From Bradyrhizobium neotropicale (GTDB taxonomy: Bacteria > Pseudomonadota > Alphaproteobacteria > Rhizobiales > Xanthobacteraceae), in assembly GCF_001641695.1 (NCBI RefSeq), contig NZ_LSEF01000047.1, positions 172,273-236,272 of the forward strand: a stretch of DNA of 64,000 nt. The letters are read 5' to 3'. Positions 1-7,674 of the stretch are shown here, piece by piece. The stretch's first letter is position 1. Each line of letters opens with the position of its first letter. Below the pieces are notes generated by a model, which did no database searches, was not told the origin of the DNA, and was given only the letters and a program-made list of their open reading frames with translations. Both the position numbers and the translations under genes were made by a program.

Positions 1-280
1 TTGCCCCGATCTTTCTCGCCTCGTCCTCGATCGCCGCGATCAGCTTCGTGCCGTGGTCCCTGCCGCGAAGCTTCTGCTCGATCCAGAACAGCTGGATGAA
101 CAGAACCGACGTCCAGACCTCACCAACGATACCGCCGACGATCTTGCCGCGCTCTTTCAGGGAAATCGCGAGGCGCTTGTAATTCTGCTTCCCCATCCGC
201 TCATTGTTGTAGCCAATGAGCCCGGCGAGCACGGCTTTCTTGGTTGTCCCAACGCTGCGCTCGACGGTGATGGTTGCCAT
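1..280 (-). CDS. GNAT family N-acetyltransferase (C-terminus cut off by the window edge)
   Basis: I translated this frame by hand: it opens with MATITVERSVG and stays open for 93 codons to the window edge. Near the visible end, the stretch WIEQKLRGRDHGTKLI followed by AAIEDEARKIG matches the acetyl-CoA binding motif A of GNAT acetyltransferases (hydrophobic strand, R-G-x-x-x-G, then a helix rich in E, A and R). The preceding VGGIVGEVW fits the central strand of the fold. The ATG lies three bases after the cobS stop codon, so the two are probably co-transcribed and translationally coupled. The substrate is unknown. In related genomes I would expect cobT directly after cobS; it may lie beyond the edge. 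Confidence 0.72.
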   Translation of the reverse strand, partial: MATITVERSVGTTKKAVLAGLIGYNNERMGKQNYKRLAISLKERGKIVGGIVGEVWTSVLFIQLFWIEQKLRGRDHGTKLIAAIEDEARKIGA

Positions 281-283
281 GGA

Positions 284-1282
284 TCAGCTGAGCGCCACGT
301 TCACCGCCGATTCCGGCAGCTCCGCGTTGAAGCAGCGCTGATAGAACTCGGCGACCAGCGGACGCTCGAGCTCGTCGCACTTGTTGAGGAAGGTGACGCG
401 GAACGCGAAGCCGATATCGCCGAAGATGTCGGAGTTTTCCGCCCAGGTGATCACCGTGCGCGGGCTCATCACCGTCGACAGATCGCCGTTGGCGAACGCG
501 TTGCGGGTGAGATCGGCAAGGCGGACCATCTTGTTGACGATGTCGCGGCCTTCCTGGGTGCGATAGTGCTTCGCCTTGGCGAGCACGATCTCCACTTCCT
601 CGTCATGGCTGAGATAGTTCAGCGTGGTGACGATCGACCAGCGGTCCATCTGGCCCTGGTTGATCTGCTGGGTGCCGTGATAGAGACCCGAGGTATCGCC
701 GAGGCCGACGGTGTTGGCGGTGGAGAAAAGCCGGAACGCCGGGTGCGGCTTGATCACCTTGTTCTGGTCCAGCAGCGTCAGGCGGCCGGAGACCTCCAGC
801 ACGCGCTGGATCACGAACATCACGTCCGGGCGGCCGGCGTCGTATTCGTCGAACACCAGCGCCACGTTGTTCTGCAGCGCCCAGGGCAAAATGCCGTCGC
901 GGAATTCGGTGACCTGCTTGCCGTCCTTGACCACGATCGAATCCTTGCCGACGAGGTCGATACGGCTGATGTGGCTGTCGAGGTTGACGCGCACGCAGGG
1001 CCAGTTCAGCCGCGCGGCAACCTGCTCGATGTGGGTGGATTTGCCGGTGCCGTGATAGCCGGTCACCATCACGCGGCGATTCTTGGCGAAGCCGGCGAGA
1101 ATGGCGAGCGTGGTGGCGCGGTCGAAGCGGTAGTCGGCGTCAACTTCCGGGACATGAGGATCGACTTCGGAATAGGCCGGCACTTCGAGATCGCTGTCGA
1201 TCCCGAACACCTGGCGGACCGACACCTTCATGTCGGGCAGACCGGAAACTTCCTCAACTTTGGACAGGGCGGCGGTCGTCAT
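284..1282 (-). CDS. cobS: Aerobic cobaltochelatase subunit CobS
   Basis: AAA+ subunit of the CobN-CobS-CobT complex, which inserts cobalt into hydrogenobyrinic acid a,c-diamide during aerobic B12 synthesis in the cytoplasm. The 332-codon frame shows Walker A GYHGTGKS at about residues 75-82, Walker [10 protein letters not shown] at about 142-148, and the sensor-1 stretch FRLFSTANT near 186, all typical of CobS, and the length fits the family. The frame is open 39 codons further upstream, but I chose the ATG at 1282 because a good ribosome binding site (GGAGGATTG) precedes it and the protein then starts [11 protein letters not shown], as CobS proteins usually do. The next gene is a GNAT acetyltransferase rather than the expected cobT. 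Confidence 0.95.
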   Translation of the reverse strand: MTTAALSKVEEVSGLPDMKVSVRQVFGIDSDLEVPAYSEVDPHVPEVDADYRFDRATTLAILAGFAKNRRVMVTGYHGTGKSTHIEQVAARLNWPCVRVNLDSHISRIDLVGKDSIVVKDGKQVTEFRDGILPWALQNNVALVFDEYDAGRPDVMFVIQRVLEVSGRLTLLDQNKVIKPHPAFRLFSTANTVGLGDTSGLYHGTQQINQGQMDRWSIVTTLNYLSHDEEVEIVLAKAKHYRTQEGRDIVNKMVRLADLTRNAFANGDLSTVMSPRTVITWAENSDIFGDIGFAFRVTFLNKCDELERPLVAEFYQRCFNAELPESAVNVALS

Positions 1283-1578
1283 CAATCCTCCGAGGCCCCG
1301 GGCGGTCCCGAGACCAGTTATTTGCACGTTGGCTGCGGCTGGGTGCGGTTGCGAACGTATCAGAGACAACGAGCCGGCAGAAGCCCGCGCGCAAATCAAA
1401 GTTCCATTGTCTTTTCATTTAGATAGGCAAGGAACGCGATTTTTGGAAGGCTGCCCTGCGAATCATGCTCGAATTTCGCCCGAATAAGTTGGTCCCCCTG
1501 CGCAAATGGCACTTTTCGCAGCTCTCCCCACTTATGTAGGGTCTGAACCCGAATGCCCGTGGCCAACACAGAGACGAC

Positions 1579-2238
1579 GTGACGTCCATCCTTGATCCCT
1601 TCATTTCGTTCGTTTCGGCCCATGCGTGGCTGGCCTATCTGACCCTGTTCCTGGCAGCGCTTCTCGAAGCCGTTCCGGTGGTGGGCTCGGTGGTCCCCGG
1701 CTCGACCATCATCCTGGCGCTGAGCGCCCTGGTTCCGGGCGGGGAGCTCAGGCTGCCCTGGGTGCTGCTGGCGGCCGCCTTTGGTGCGGTCCTTGGAGAC
1801 GGCTCGGCCTTCTGGATCGGCCACCGGCGGCAGCGCGAAATCCTCAACACCTGGCCCCTGACCAACTATCCGCGCGTGGTCGAGGAGAGCGAGACCTTCT
1901 TCCACCGCTTCGGCACCTGGGCGGTGTTCTTCGCGCGCTTTGTCCCTCCAATTCGGGCTTTCGTGCCGGTCACGGCCGGCGCACTCGGCATGGCGCCGGC
2001 GCGCTTCTATCTGGTCAATATCCCGGCGATCCTGGTCTGGGCACCGGCCCATGTGCTGCCCGGCGTGCTCGCGGTCTCCGCGCTGCACGAATATGCCGGG
2101 CTGCCGCATCATGAGCACGTCGGCAAACATATCTGGATGTTCACCGTCGTCGGCGTCGCGATCGTCATGGGGCTCGCGATCTGGACCATCCGCCGCCGGC
2201 ACGGCAGCGGAGTGGCTGCGGCCAAGCCGCGGGGTTAG
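1579..2238 (+). CDS. DedA/VTT-family membrane protein
   Basis: A 219-residue inner-membrane protein with several hydrophobic segments (about residues 15-55, 65-80, 110-130, 140-165, 185-205). The family signatures are visible: an N-terminal E-x-x-x-P-V-x-G-S-x-x-P-G-S pattern (EAVPVVGSVVPGSTII), a G-D segment (GAVLGDGSAFWIGH), and F-x-x-R-F-x-P-x-x-R (FFARFVPPIRAFVP). DedA proteins are linked to lipid-carrier (undecaprenyl phosphate or phospholipid) translocation and envelope homeostasis; the substrate here cannot be read from sequence. The start is a GTG at 1579. The gene stands alone between cobS (divergent) and a repeat element, so it is probably accessory to the neighbouring conserved blocks. 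Confidence 0.88.
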   Translation: MTSILDPFISFVSAHAWLAYLTLFLAALLEAVPVVGSVVPGSTIILALSALVPGGELRLPWVLLAAAFGAVLGDGSAFWIGHRRQREILNTWPLTNYPRVVEESETFFHRFGTWAVFFARFVPPIRAFVPVTAGALGMAPARFYLVNIPAILVWAPAHVLPGVLAVSALHEYAGLPHHEHVGKHIWMFTVVGVAIVMGLAIWTIRRRHGSGVAAAKPRG

Positions 2239-2264
2239 CTCTATTGTATCGCCAAGCACTCCTC

Positions 2265-2399
2265 CCCTCATCCTGATTAGCCCGCATCAGGCGGGCGTCT
2301 CGAAGGATGGCCGCGGGCGAGAGGCGGGCCTTCATGGTTCGCCCGGCGATGCAAGGCATCGTCCGGAGACGCGCGTTCCGCGCTCCTCACCATGAGGGT
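2265..2399. repeat. Intergenic palindromic repeat, family A copy 1
   Basis: This fills the gap between dedA and the HTH-citrate synthase gene. It has outer arms ccctcatcctg and caccatgaggg, plus internal pieces tctcgaaggatg and ccttcatggttcg. The same pieces in the same order recur at 6121-6258, and a shortened form lies at 48131-48170. It has no coding appearance. Confidence 0.8.
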
Positions 2400-2407
2400 C
2401 TTGAGGA

Positions 2408-3637
2408 TTAGCTCCTGGAATCCGCAGCCCCCGTCCTCCGCCCGGGCGCAGGCCCGACATAGCGCGCCCGCGGGCGGATCAGCTTTCCGAACTGCAACTG
2501 CTCGCTGGCGTGCGCGATCCAGCCGACGCTGCGCGCCATCGCGAACAGCGCAAGCTCGCTGCCGGCCGGCAGGCGCAAAGCGTGCACGAGCACCGCGAGG
2601 ACATAGTCGATATTGACGAACTCGCCGGTCGCTTCCGCGATCCGCTCCGGCACCTCGCGGGTGAATTTGCGCGGCGCGCCGGCGCGGGCCAGGGCATTGA
2701 GCAGCGACTGGGCACGCGGATCGCCGCGCTTGTAGACGCCGTGGCCGAAGCCGGCAAATCGCTCACCGAGCGCGACGCGCTCGCGCACCATCGGCTCGAC
2801 GTCGCGGTCCACCAGCGTCTTGACGAGCTGCGAGGCCAGCACGCCGGCGCCGCCGTGCTTGGGTCCCTTCAGCGCGGCAAGGCCGGCGATGACGCAGTCA
2901 TAGAGATTGAGTCCGGTCGAGGCCGCACAGCGCGCGGTGAAGGTCGATGCATTCAGCTCGTGCTCGGCCAGCAGCACCAGCGTCCGGCGAATGAGGTCCC
3001 CCGCATGCTTGTTGTCCGGCGCCCAGGCTCTTGCGATCTGCTGGTGCAGCGGCTCGGCCGAAGGCTCGGCATTGAGCATGGTGGCAACCAAGAGCCGGAC
3101 GATGCGCGCACCGACCATGGCGCGGCCGTCGGGCGCGCGGGTGAAGGCGCGCGGATCGGCGCTGGTCGCCAGCGCCAGCACCGCGATCGCGCGGTCGATC
3201 GGTGCGGCCCGGCGCGCGGCCTGCGCAATGATGCGCATCTCATCGGAGATCGCGGGACAATTCTCGGGCAAAAACGGATCGACGCCGGAGACATCCCAGA
3301 GCAGCGTTGCGGTGTGCTCCAGCGTGTCGTTCTCGGCGAGGTCGACACAGTTTACGCCGCGATAGATCGCGCCGTCCTCGGTGATGGTGGAGATCTCCGT
3401 GTCCATCACCGGCAGGTCGGCATCGAAGCTGCGGAGGCCCCGCGGCTCCGGCGAGGGGACACGGCGCTCCTTGAGGGCGCGGACGTCCTCGGCGCGATAG
3501 CGGTTCCTGCGCGAATCCGGGGTCGGCTCGGAGCGGATCAGGCCGCGGCTGACATAGGCGTAGAGCGTGGCCGGCGAAATCGCGAGCTCGGCCGCGGCTT
3601 CCCGGGCGGAGAGGTACAGCTCCAGAGAATTTTTCAT
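2408..3637 (-). CDS. Citrate synthase family protein with N-terminal MerR-like DNA-binding domain
   Basis: 409 residues. Residues 1-60 form a helix-turn-helix domain of the MerR/excisionase type (LSAREAAAELAISPATLYAY, then RGLIRSEP and an R-N-R-Y wing), followed by a shortened citrate synthase fold of about 340 residues. The three family catalytic positions are present: His in KHGGAG, His in FAGFGHGVYK with the following DPRA, and Asp in NIDYVLAV; the C-terminal KLIRPRARY citrate-binding motif is intact. It therefore looks catalytically competent (acetyl- or propionyl-CoA plus an oxoacid) and potentially DNA-binding. It is divergent from a second citrate-synthase-like gene across a 75-bp gap holding several inverted repeats. 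Autoregulation by substrate or product is my inference. Confidence 0.88.
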   Translation of the reverse strand: MKNSLELYLSAREAAAELAISPATLYAYVSRGLIRSEPTPDSRRNRYRAEDVRALKERRVPSPEPRGLRSFDADLPVMDTEISTITEDGAIYRGVNCVDLAENDTLEHTATLLWDVSGVDPFLPENCPAISDEMRIIAQAARRAAPIDRAIAVLALATSADPRAFTRAPDGRAMVGARIVRLLVATMLNAEPSAEPLHQQIARAWAPDNKHAGDLIRRTLVLLAEHELNASTFTARCAASTGLNLYDCVIAGLAALKGPKHGGAGVLASQLVKTLVDRDVEPMVRERVALGERFAGFGHGVYKRGDPRAQSLLNALARAGAPRKFTREVPERIAEATGEFVNIDYVLAVLVHALRLPAGSELALFAMARSVGWIAHASEQLQFGKLIRPRARYVGPAPGRRTGAADSRS

Positions 3638-3638
3638 A

Positions 3639-3683
3639 TTGATTTATGTAATCAAGATTGATCAATCTGTCGAGAGGGTCGAC
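3639..3683. promoter_or_regulatory. Cluster of inverted repeats between the divergent citrate-synthase genes
   Basis: Three symmetric elements lie within 45 bp. TTGATT-5-AATCAA spans 3639-3655, the perfect palindrome ATTGATCAAT spans 3657-3666, and GTCGA-5-TCGAC spans 3669-3683. The first two share a TTGAT-type half-site. They sit directly in front of the start codon at 3637, where a repressor would block transcription or initiation. The obvious candidate ligand is the HTH domain encoded by the gene itself. Confidence 0.5.
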
Positions 3684-3712
3684 TTTTCCTGGTGTGAAAG
3701 GAGATTTGGGCC

Positions 3713-4816
3713 ATGAACATCCACCTCACCAAAAGCCAGATCGGACTGGACGGCGTTCCCGCCGCTGAAACCGTGTTGAGTCATGTCGACGGCGAGCGCG
3801 GCGAGCTCATCATCGCCGGCGAGCATGTCGGCCGACTGGCCGCCGAATCGAGCTTCGAGGGCGTCACCGCCCGGCTCTGGAACGGCGCGGGCAAGAGCAC
3901 GCCGAGCGAGGCAAATGTGCGGGCGAGCCTAGGGCTGGCACGCGAGCGCGCCTTCGCACGATTGCCGGACCTTTTGCCGGCGACCCGCGGCATGGGCATC
4001 GTCGACGGGTTCCGTGCGGCAGTCGCAGGTCTGCGTGCGGAAAACGGGCTGGAGCACGAGGCGACCATCGTCGGCGCGTTTCCGGTGATTGCCGGCGCAC
4101 TGGTGAGACGCGTCAAGGGGTTCGATCCGGTCGCGCCGGATGCAAACGCGGGCCATGCCGCCGACACGCTTCGCATGTTGCGCGGCACTGCGCCGGAGCC
4201 GCGCGAGGTCGCGGCGCTGGATGCCTATCTCGTCACCGTCTGCGATCACGGCATGAACGCATCGACCTTCGCCACGCGCGTGGTGGCCTCGACGCAGGCC
4301 GATCTGTTCGCCGCCGTCACCGCCGGATATTGCGCGTTGACCGGCCCCTTGCATGGCGGCGCGCCGGAGCCGGTGCTGGAGATGCTCGATGCGATCGGCT
4401 CGCGTGAGCGGATCAAGCCGTGGGTCGATGCGGCGCTGGCGCGCGGCGATCGGCTGATGGGGTTCGGCCATCGCGTCTATCGCGTTCGCGATCCGCGCGC
4501 CGACGTGCTCAAGGCCGCGATCGAGCGGCTTTCCGCCGACGGCGCCAACCTGCCCTTCGCCAGCGAGGTCGAGGCCTATATCCGGGACGCCTTGCGCAAG
4601 AAGAATCCGGACCGGCCGCTGGAAACGAATGTCGAGTTCTTCACCGCGATCCTGCTCGATGCGCTCGCCATCCCGCGCCAGGCCTTCACGCCGATCTTCG
4701 CGGTCGCGCGCGCCGCGGGGTGGACCGCGCACGCGCTCGAGCATCGCCGCACAGGACGGCTGATCCGGCCGAGCTCGTCGTATGTCGGGGCGATGCCGAA
4801 GGCTTCCGGCGAGTAG
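3713..4816 (+). CDS. Citrate/2-methylcitrate synthase-like protein with a changed catalytic Asp
   Basis: 367 residues, citrate synthase fold without a DNA-binding domain. The first catalytic His is in GPLHGGAPEP, the second in LMGFGHRVYRVRDPRA, and the C-terminal region reads FTPIFAVARAAGWTAHALEH then RLIRPSSSY. At the third catalytic position, normally N-V-D-F, the protein reads N-V-E-F, an Asp-to-Glu change. The usual R-P-R-A near the C-terminus is R-P-S-S. It may be a weak enzyme, one of changed specificity, or a partner subunit for the divergent HTH-fused protein. A strong ribosome binding site (AAAGGAGA) precedes the ATG. The gene is followed by a palindromic repeat that may terminate it. 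Confidence 0.85.
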   Translation: MNIHLTKSQIGLDGVPAAETVLSHVDGERGELIIAGEHVGRLAAESSFEGVTARLWNGAGKSTPSEANVRASLGLARERAFARLPDLLPATRGMGIVDGFRAAVAGLRAENGLEHEATIVGAFPVIAGALVRRVKGFDPVAPDANAGHAADTLRMLRGTAPEPREVAALDAYLVTVCDHGMNASTFATRVVASTQADLFAAVTAGYCALTGPLHGGAPEPVLEMLDAIGSRERIKPWVDAALARGDRLMGFGHRVYRVRDPRADVLKAAIERLSADGANLPFASEVEAYIRDALRKKNPDRPLETNVEFFTAILLDALAIPRQAFTPIFAVARAAGWTAHALEHRRTGRLIRPSSSYVGAMPKASGE

Positions 4817-4849
4817 CTGAAGCACAACGGCGGAGCCACAAACTCCGCC

Positions 4850-4989
4850 GTCGTCCCGGCGAAGGCCGGGAAGCATACCGCGTGATCTTTCGGTGAGCGC
4901 AGCCGTGAGTACCGCGGGAAGGACCAGTAACTACTAGTCTTCGCCAAACTTCTCCCTGTAGTTATGGTCCCGGCCTTCGCCGGGACGAC
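4850..4989. repeat. Paired REP-like palindromes facing each other
   Basis: The 21-bp sequence at 4850-4870 is repeated as its exact reverse complement at 4969-4989. Each copy is also nearly self-complementary (CCCGGC-GAAG-GCCGGG). The unit closely resembles the hairpin at 58721-58746. The pair lies between two convergent genes and may act as a bidirectional terminator. Confidence 0.8.
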
Positions 4990-5022
4990 GCCAGAGAGCG
5001 CGGCGACGACTGCGTAGGAGGC

Positions 5023-5652
5023 TCAGGCCTCCTTCACCACCGTCTTCAGATAATTATACGCCTTGATGATCTCAATCAGACGGTCTTCGGTCGAGCGGTC
5101 GCCGCCGTTGGCGTCGGGGTGGTGCTGCTTCACCAGCGCCTTGTACTTGGTCTTGACGTCGGCGAGCGTGGCGTCGGGGCCGAGGCCCATCACCTGGAGC
5201 GCCTTGCGCTCGGCGTTCATCACCTTGCGCGTCTCGGCCTTGGGCTGGGCCTCCGGTCCGCGGCGCCAGTTGGCGCGGCCATTGATCTCGCTGAACATGC
5301 TGAACGGATCGAAGGCGCCGTCGATCTCGGCTTCCGATCCCTTCTTGCCGCCATTGGCGCCCATCTTCCAGGTCGGACGGTGGCCGGTCAGTGCGTCCTT
5401 CTGGTAACGCGCGACCGCGTCAGCATTCATGCCGGAGAAGAAATTGTAGGACTGGTTGTACTCGCGCACGTGGTCGAGGCAGAAGTGCCAATACTCACGC
5501 GCGTTCTCGCGTCCCTTGGGCGCACGGTGCGCCCCCTTGTTCTGGCAATCCGGCCATTCGCACTTGACCACCGTCTCGCGCGGCTTTGCTTCCTGCTTGC
5601 CTCGCGGCTTGACGCGGATGGAGTCGAAGAACTTTGATGAATCGATCGGCAT
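5023..5652 (-). CDS. DnaJ-family (J-domain) protein
   Basis: 209 residues with the J domain at the C-terminus (about residues 148-209). The HPD tripeptide that stimulates Hsp70 ATPase is at about 178-180 (VKQHHPDANGGD). The N-terminal half contains a possible metal site: CEWPDC at 31-36 and a further Cys-His pair in HFCLDH near 57-61. This C-terminal J-domain layout is common in Rhizobiales next to bolA, and the two genes here are divergent and 160 bp apart. A co-chaperone role with DnaK is inferred from the HPD motif; the client is unknown. Confidence 0.9.
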   Translation of the reverse strand: MPIDSSKFFDSIRVKPRGKQEAKPRETVVKCEWPDCQNKGAHRAPKGRENAREYWHFCLDHVREYNQSYNFFSGMNADAVARYQKDALTGHRPTWKMGANGGKKGSEAEIDGAFDPFSMFSEINGRANWRRGPEAQPKAETRKVMNAERKALQVMGLGPDATLADVKTKYKALVKQHHPDANGGDRSTEDRLIEIIKAYNYLKTVVKEA

Positions 5653-5811
5653 GGCTGACTTTGACTACGCAATGCGAAAACCTTCAAGTCTTGACATTGC
5701 AATTAGGACAAAACCGGTCGCCAAAGCCTTGCTTCGGCGTTTTCAGAACGGCCGCCAAGCGCGGCCCATCGGGGCATTGACGGAGTGCGATCGCCCTCTT
5801 TAATGACTCAC

Positions 5812-6087
5812 ATGGCTATCAGAGACACTATCAGCAACAAGTTGCAGGAAGCTTTCACGCCGGAAAGCCTGCAGGTCGTCGACGAGTCACATTTGCATGA
5901 AGGACACGCCGGCCATCGGCCGAGCGGCGAGACGCACTTCCGCGTTTATATCGTGTCGCCAGCCTTCAAAGGGAAGAGCCGCGTCGAGCGCCATCGCATG
6001 ATTAATTCGGCGCTGGCCGCGGAACTTTCCGGCGGCGTGCATGCATTGGCGATCCACGCGCAGGCGCCGGGCGAGGGCGGGACCTAG
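5812..6087 (+). CDS. bolA: BolA family protein
   Basis: A small (91-residue) BolA/IbaG-type protein. The conserved core is visible: DESHLHEGHAGHRPSGETHF, then V-Y-I-V-S and the helix RVERHRMINSALAAEL. The conserved His of this loop can coordinate an iron-sulfur cluster with a monothiol glutaredoxin. BolA proteins act in iron-sulfur delivery or as regulators of envelope genes. An in-frame ATG three codons upstream (5803) is also possible; I prefer MAIRDTISNKL. The gene is divergent from the J-domain gene, an arrangement I recall in related genomes. Confidence 0.93.
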   Translation: MAIRDTISNKLQEAFTPESLQVVDESHLHEGHAGHRPSGETHFRVYIVSPAFKGKSRVERHRMINSALAAELSGGVHALAIHAQAPGEGGT

Positions 6088-6120
6088 CTCGCCAATTCGA
6101 GCATCAAATCATGCTATTTC

Positions 6121-6258
6121 CCCTCATCCCGCAATGGCGAAGCCATTGTCGCTGGAGGAGCGCACCCTTGCGCGCGTCTCGAAGGATGAAGGCCCCGCCG
6201 CTGCATCCCGGCCTTCATGGTTCGAGACGGCGCTTACGCGCCTCCTCACCATGAGGGT
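6121..6258. repeat. Intergenic palindromic repeat, family A copy 2
   Basis: This occupies the gap between the convergent bolA and CNNM-family genes. It shares with 2265-2399 the ordered blocks ccctcatcc, gtctcgaaggatg, ccttcatggttcg and ctcctcaccatgaggg. The middle differs between the copies, so the conserved parts are the complementary flanks. Confidence 0.8.
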
Positions 6259-6274
6259 TGAGAGCTCAAATCAG

Positions 6275-7582
6275 TCAGAACGACGTCCCTGCCCGCCTCG
6301 GCTTGGATTCCTCGACCTCGGCTTCGCGCGGCACCGGTGAAATACGGAGTGCGGTGATGCGGTTGCGCTCGCGGCGGAGCACGCGGAAGCGGAAGCCGTG
6401 GAAGGTGAAGCTCTGGCCGCGGTCGGGGATCGAGCGCGCCTCGTGAATGACGAGGCCGGCCACCGTCGTTGCCTCTTCATCGGGCAGGTGCCAATCCATG
6501 GCGCGATTGAGATCGCGGATCGGCACCGAGCCATCGACCACGACCGAGCCGTCCGGCTGGGCGCGCACACCGGCGACCACGACGTCATGCTCGTCGGAGA
6601 TGTCGCCGACGATCTCTTCCAGAATGTCTTCCAGCGTCACAAGACCTTCAACTTCGCCGTACTCGTCGACAACGAGCGCGAAATGAGTCTTGCGACGGCG
6701 GAACGCCTTGAGCTGCTCGGAGACGGGACGCATCTCCGGCACGAACCAGGGCGGCAGCGCGATGGTGGAGACGTCGATGCGCGAGGTATCGCCGTCCGAA
6801 GCCCTGATCGCGCGCAAGAGATCCTTGGCGTGGAGCACGCCGATGATGTTCTCCGGCTTGTCGCGCCAGAGCGGAATGCGGGTGTATTCGGTCGCCAGCA
6901 CCTCGCGCACCAGCTCCTCCGCCGGCAGGTCGGCATTGATCATCATCATCTCGGTGCGATGGATCATGACGTCGGAGACCTGGAGCTCGCGCAGGTCCAG
7001 GAGGCCGCCGAGCATGTCGCGGTCGTGCTTCTCGACCTTGCCTTCATGATGCAAGAGGTCGACCGCACCGCGCAGGCGTTCGGTCGGCGACAGGATCGCC
7101 TGGTGCTCGCCGATGGCGACGCCGAACAGCCGCATCAGCATCCGCACGATGGCCTCGACCACCGAGAGCACCGGCCCGAGGATGAACACGGTGAGCCGCA
7201 TCGGGCGTGCCACCGCCAGCGCAAGCCGGTCGGGCGCGTTGATGGCGATGGTCTTGGGCAGCACTTCGGCGAAGATCACGACCAGCGCCGTCATCACGCC
7301 GGTCGCATAGAGCACGCCAACCTCGCCGAACCAGGTGGTGAAGATGCCGGTCGCAATTGCGGAAGCGCCGATATTGGCGATGTTGTTGCCGAGCAGGAGC
7401 GCGCCGATCAGCCGCTCACGGTTCTCGATCAGCTTTGAGACGATTTCGGCGTCGTGATTGCCCTGCTTGGTCAGCCGCAACATGCTGGCGCGCGAGGCGC
7501 CGGTCAGCGCAGTCTCGCTCGCGGCGAAGAACGCCGAGATCAAGAGGCAGAACACGACGATGGAGAGTCCGAGCCAGTCCAT
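6275..7582 (-). CDS. CNNM/CorC (hemolysin C) family transport protein
   Basis: 435 residues in three parts: an N-terminal transmembrane DUF21 domain (about 1-180, opening MDWLGLSIVVFCLLISAFFAASE), two CBS domains (about 205-340, with VSDVMIHRTEM at the start and ALVVDEYGEVEGLVTLEDILEEI at the end), and a CorC_HlyC C-terminal domain ending near 420 (VAGLVIHEARSIPDRG). These inner-membrane proteins are associated with magnesium or cobalt homeostasis; the hemolysin name is historical. The gene follows aroK-aroB on the same strand after a 92-bp gap containing a palindromic repeat. Confidence 0.92.
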   Translation of the reverse strand: MDWLGLSIVVFCLLISAFFAASETALTGASRASMLRLTKQGNHDAEIVSKLIENRERLIGALLLGNNIANIGASAIATGIFTTWFGEVGVLYATGVMTALVVIFAEVLPKTIAINAPDRLALAVARPMRLTVFILGPVLSVVEAIVRMLMRLFGVAIGEHQAILSPTERLRGAVDLLHHEGKVEKHDRDMLGGLLDLRELQVSDVMIHRTEMMMINADLPAEELVREVLATEYTRIPLWRDKPENIIGVLHAKDLLRAIRASDGDTSRIDVSTIALPPWFVPEMRPVSEQLKAFRRRKTHFALVVDEYGEVEGLVTLEDILEEIVGDISDEHDVVVAGVRAQPDGSVVVDGSVPIRDLNRAMDWHLPDEEATTVAGLVIHEARSIPDRGQSFTFHGFRFRVLRRERNRITALRISPVPREAEVEESKPRRAGTSF

Positions 7583-7606
7583 GCACCACTCTAGCTTCTT
7601 GTTTTG

Positions 7607-7655
7607 ACGCGTTTTCTTTACGCGAACCGGTACCCACTTCGCTCGAAAACGCTTT
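7607..7655. repeat. Palindromic repeat around a KpnI-like centre
   Basis: The arms gcgttttc (7609-7616) and gaaaacgc (7645-7652) flank a core containing cgaaccggtacccacttcg. I recall very similar elements in many rhizobial genomes. It lies between aroB and the CNNM-family gene, where it could attenuate read-through. Confidence 0.6.
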
Positions 7656-7674
7656 GGCGCCGTTCAGCCGCGCC

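Noticed and set aside
53..1426. Plus-strand open frame of 457 codons opposite cobS
   Set aside because: Covers cobS and part of the GNAT gene in antisense; no family features, and it is built of Asp/His/Arg-rich shadow sequence.
1440..1578. A 24-codon plus-strand frame (MLEFRPNKLVPLRKWHFSQL) before dedA
   Set aside because: Very short, no ribosome site or context; treated as chance.
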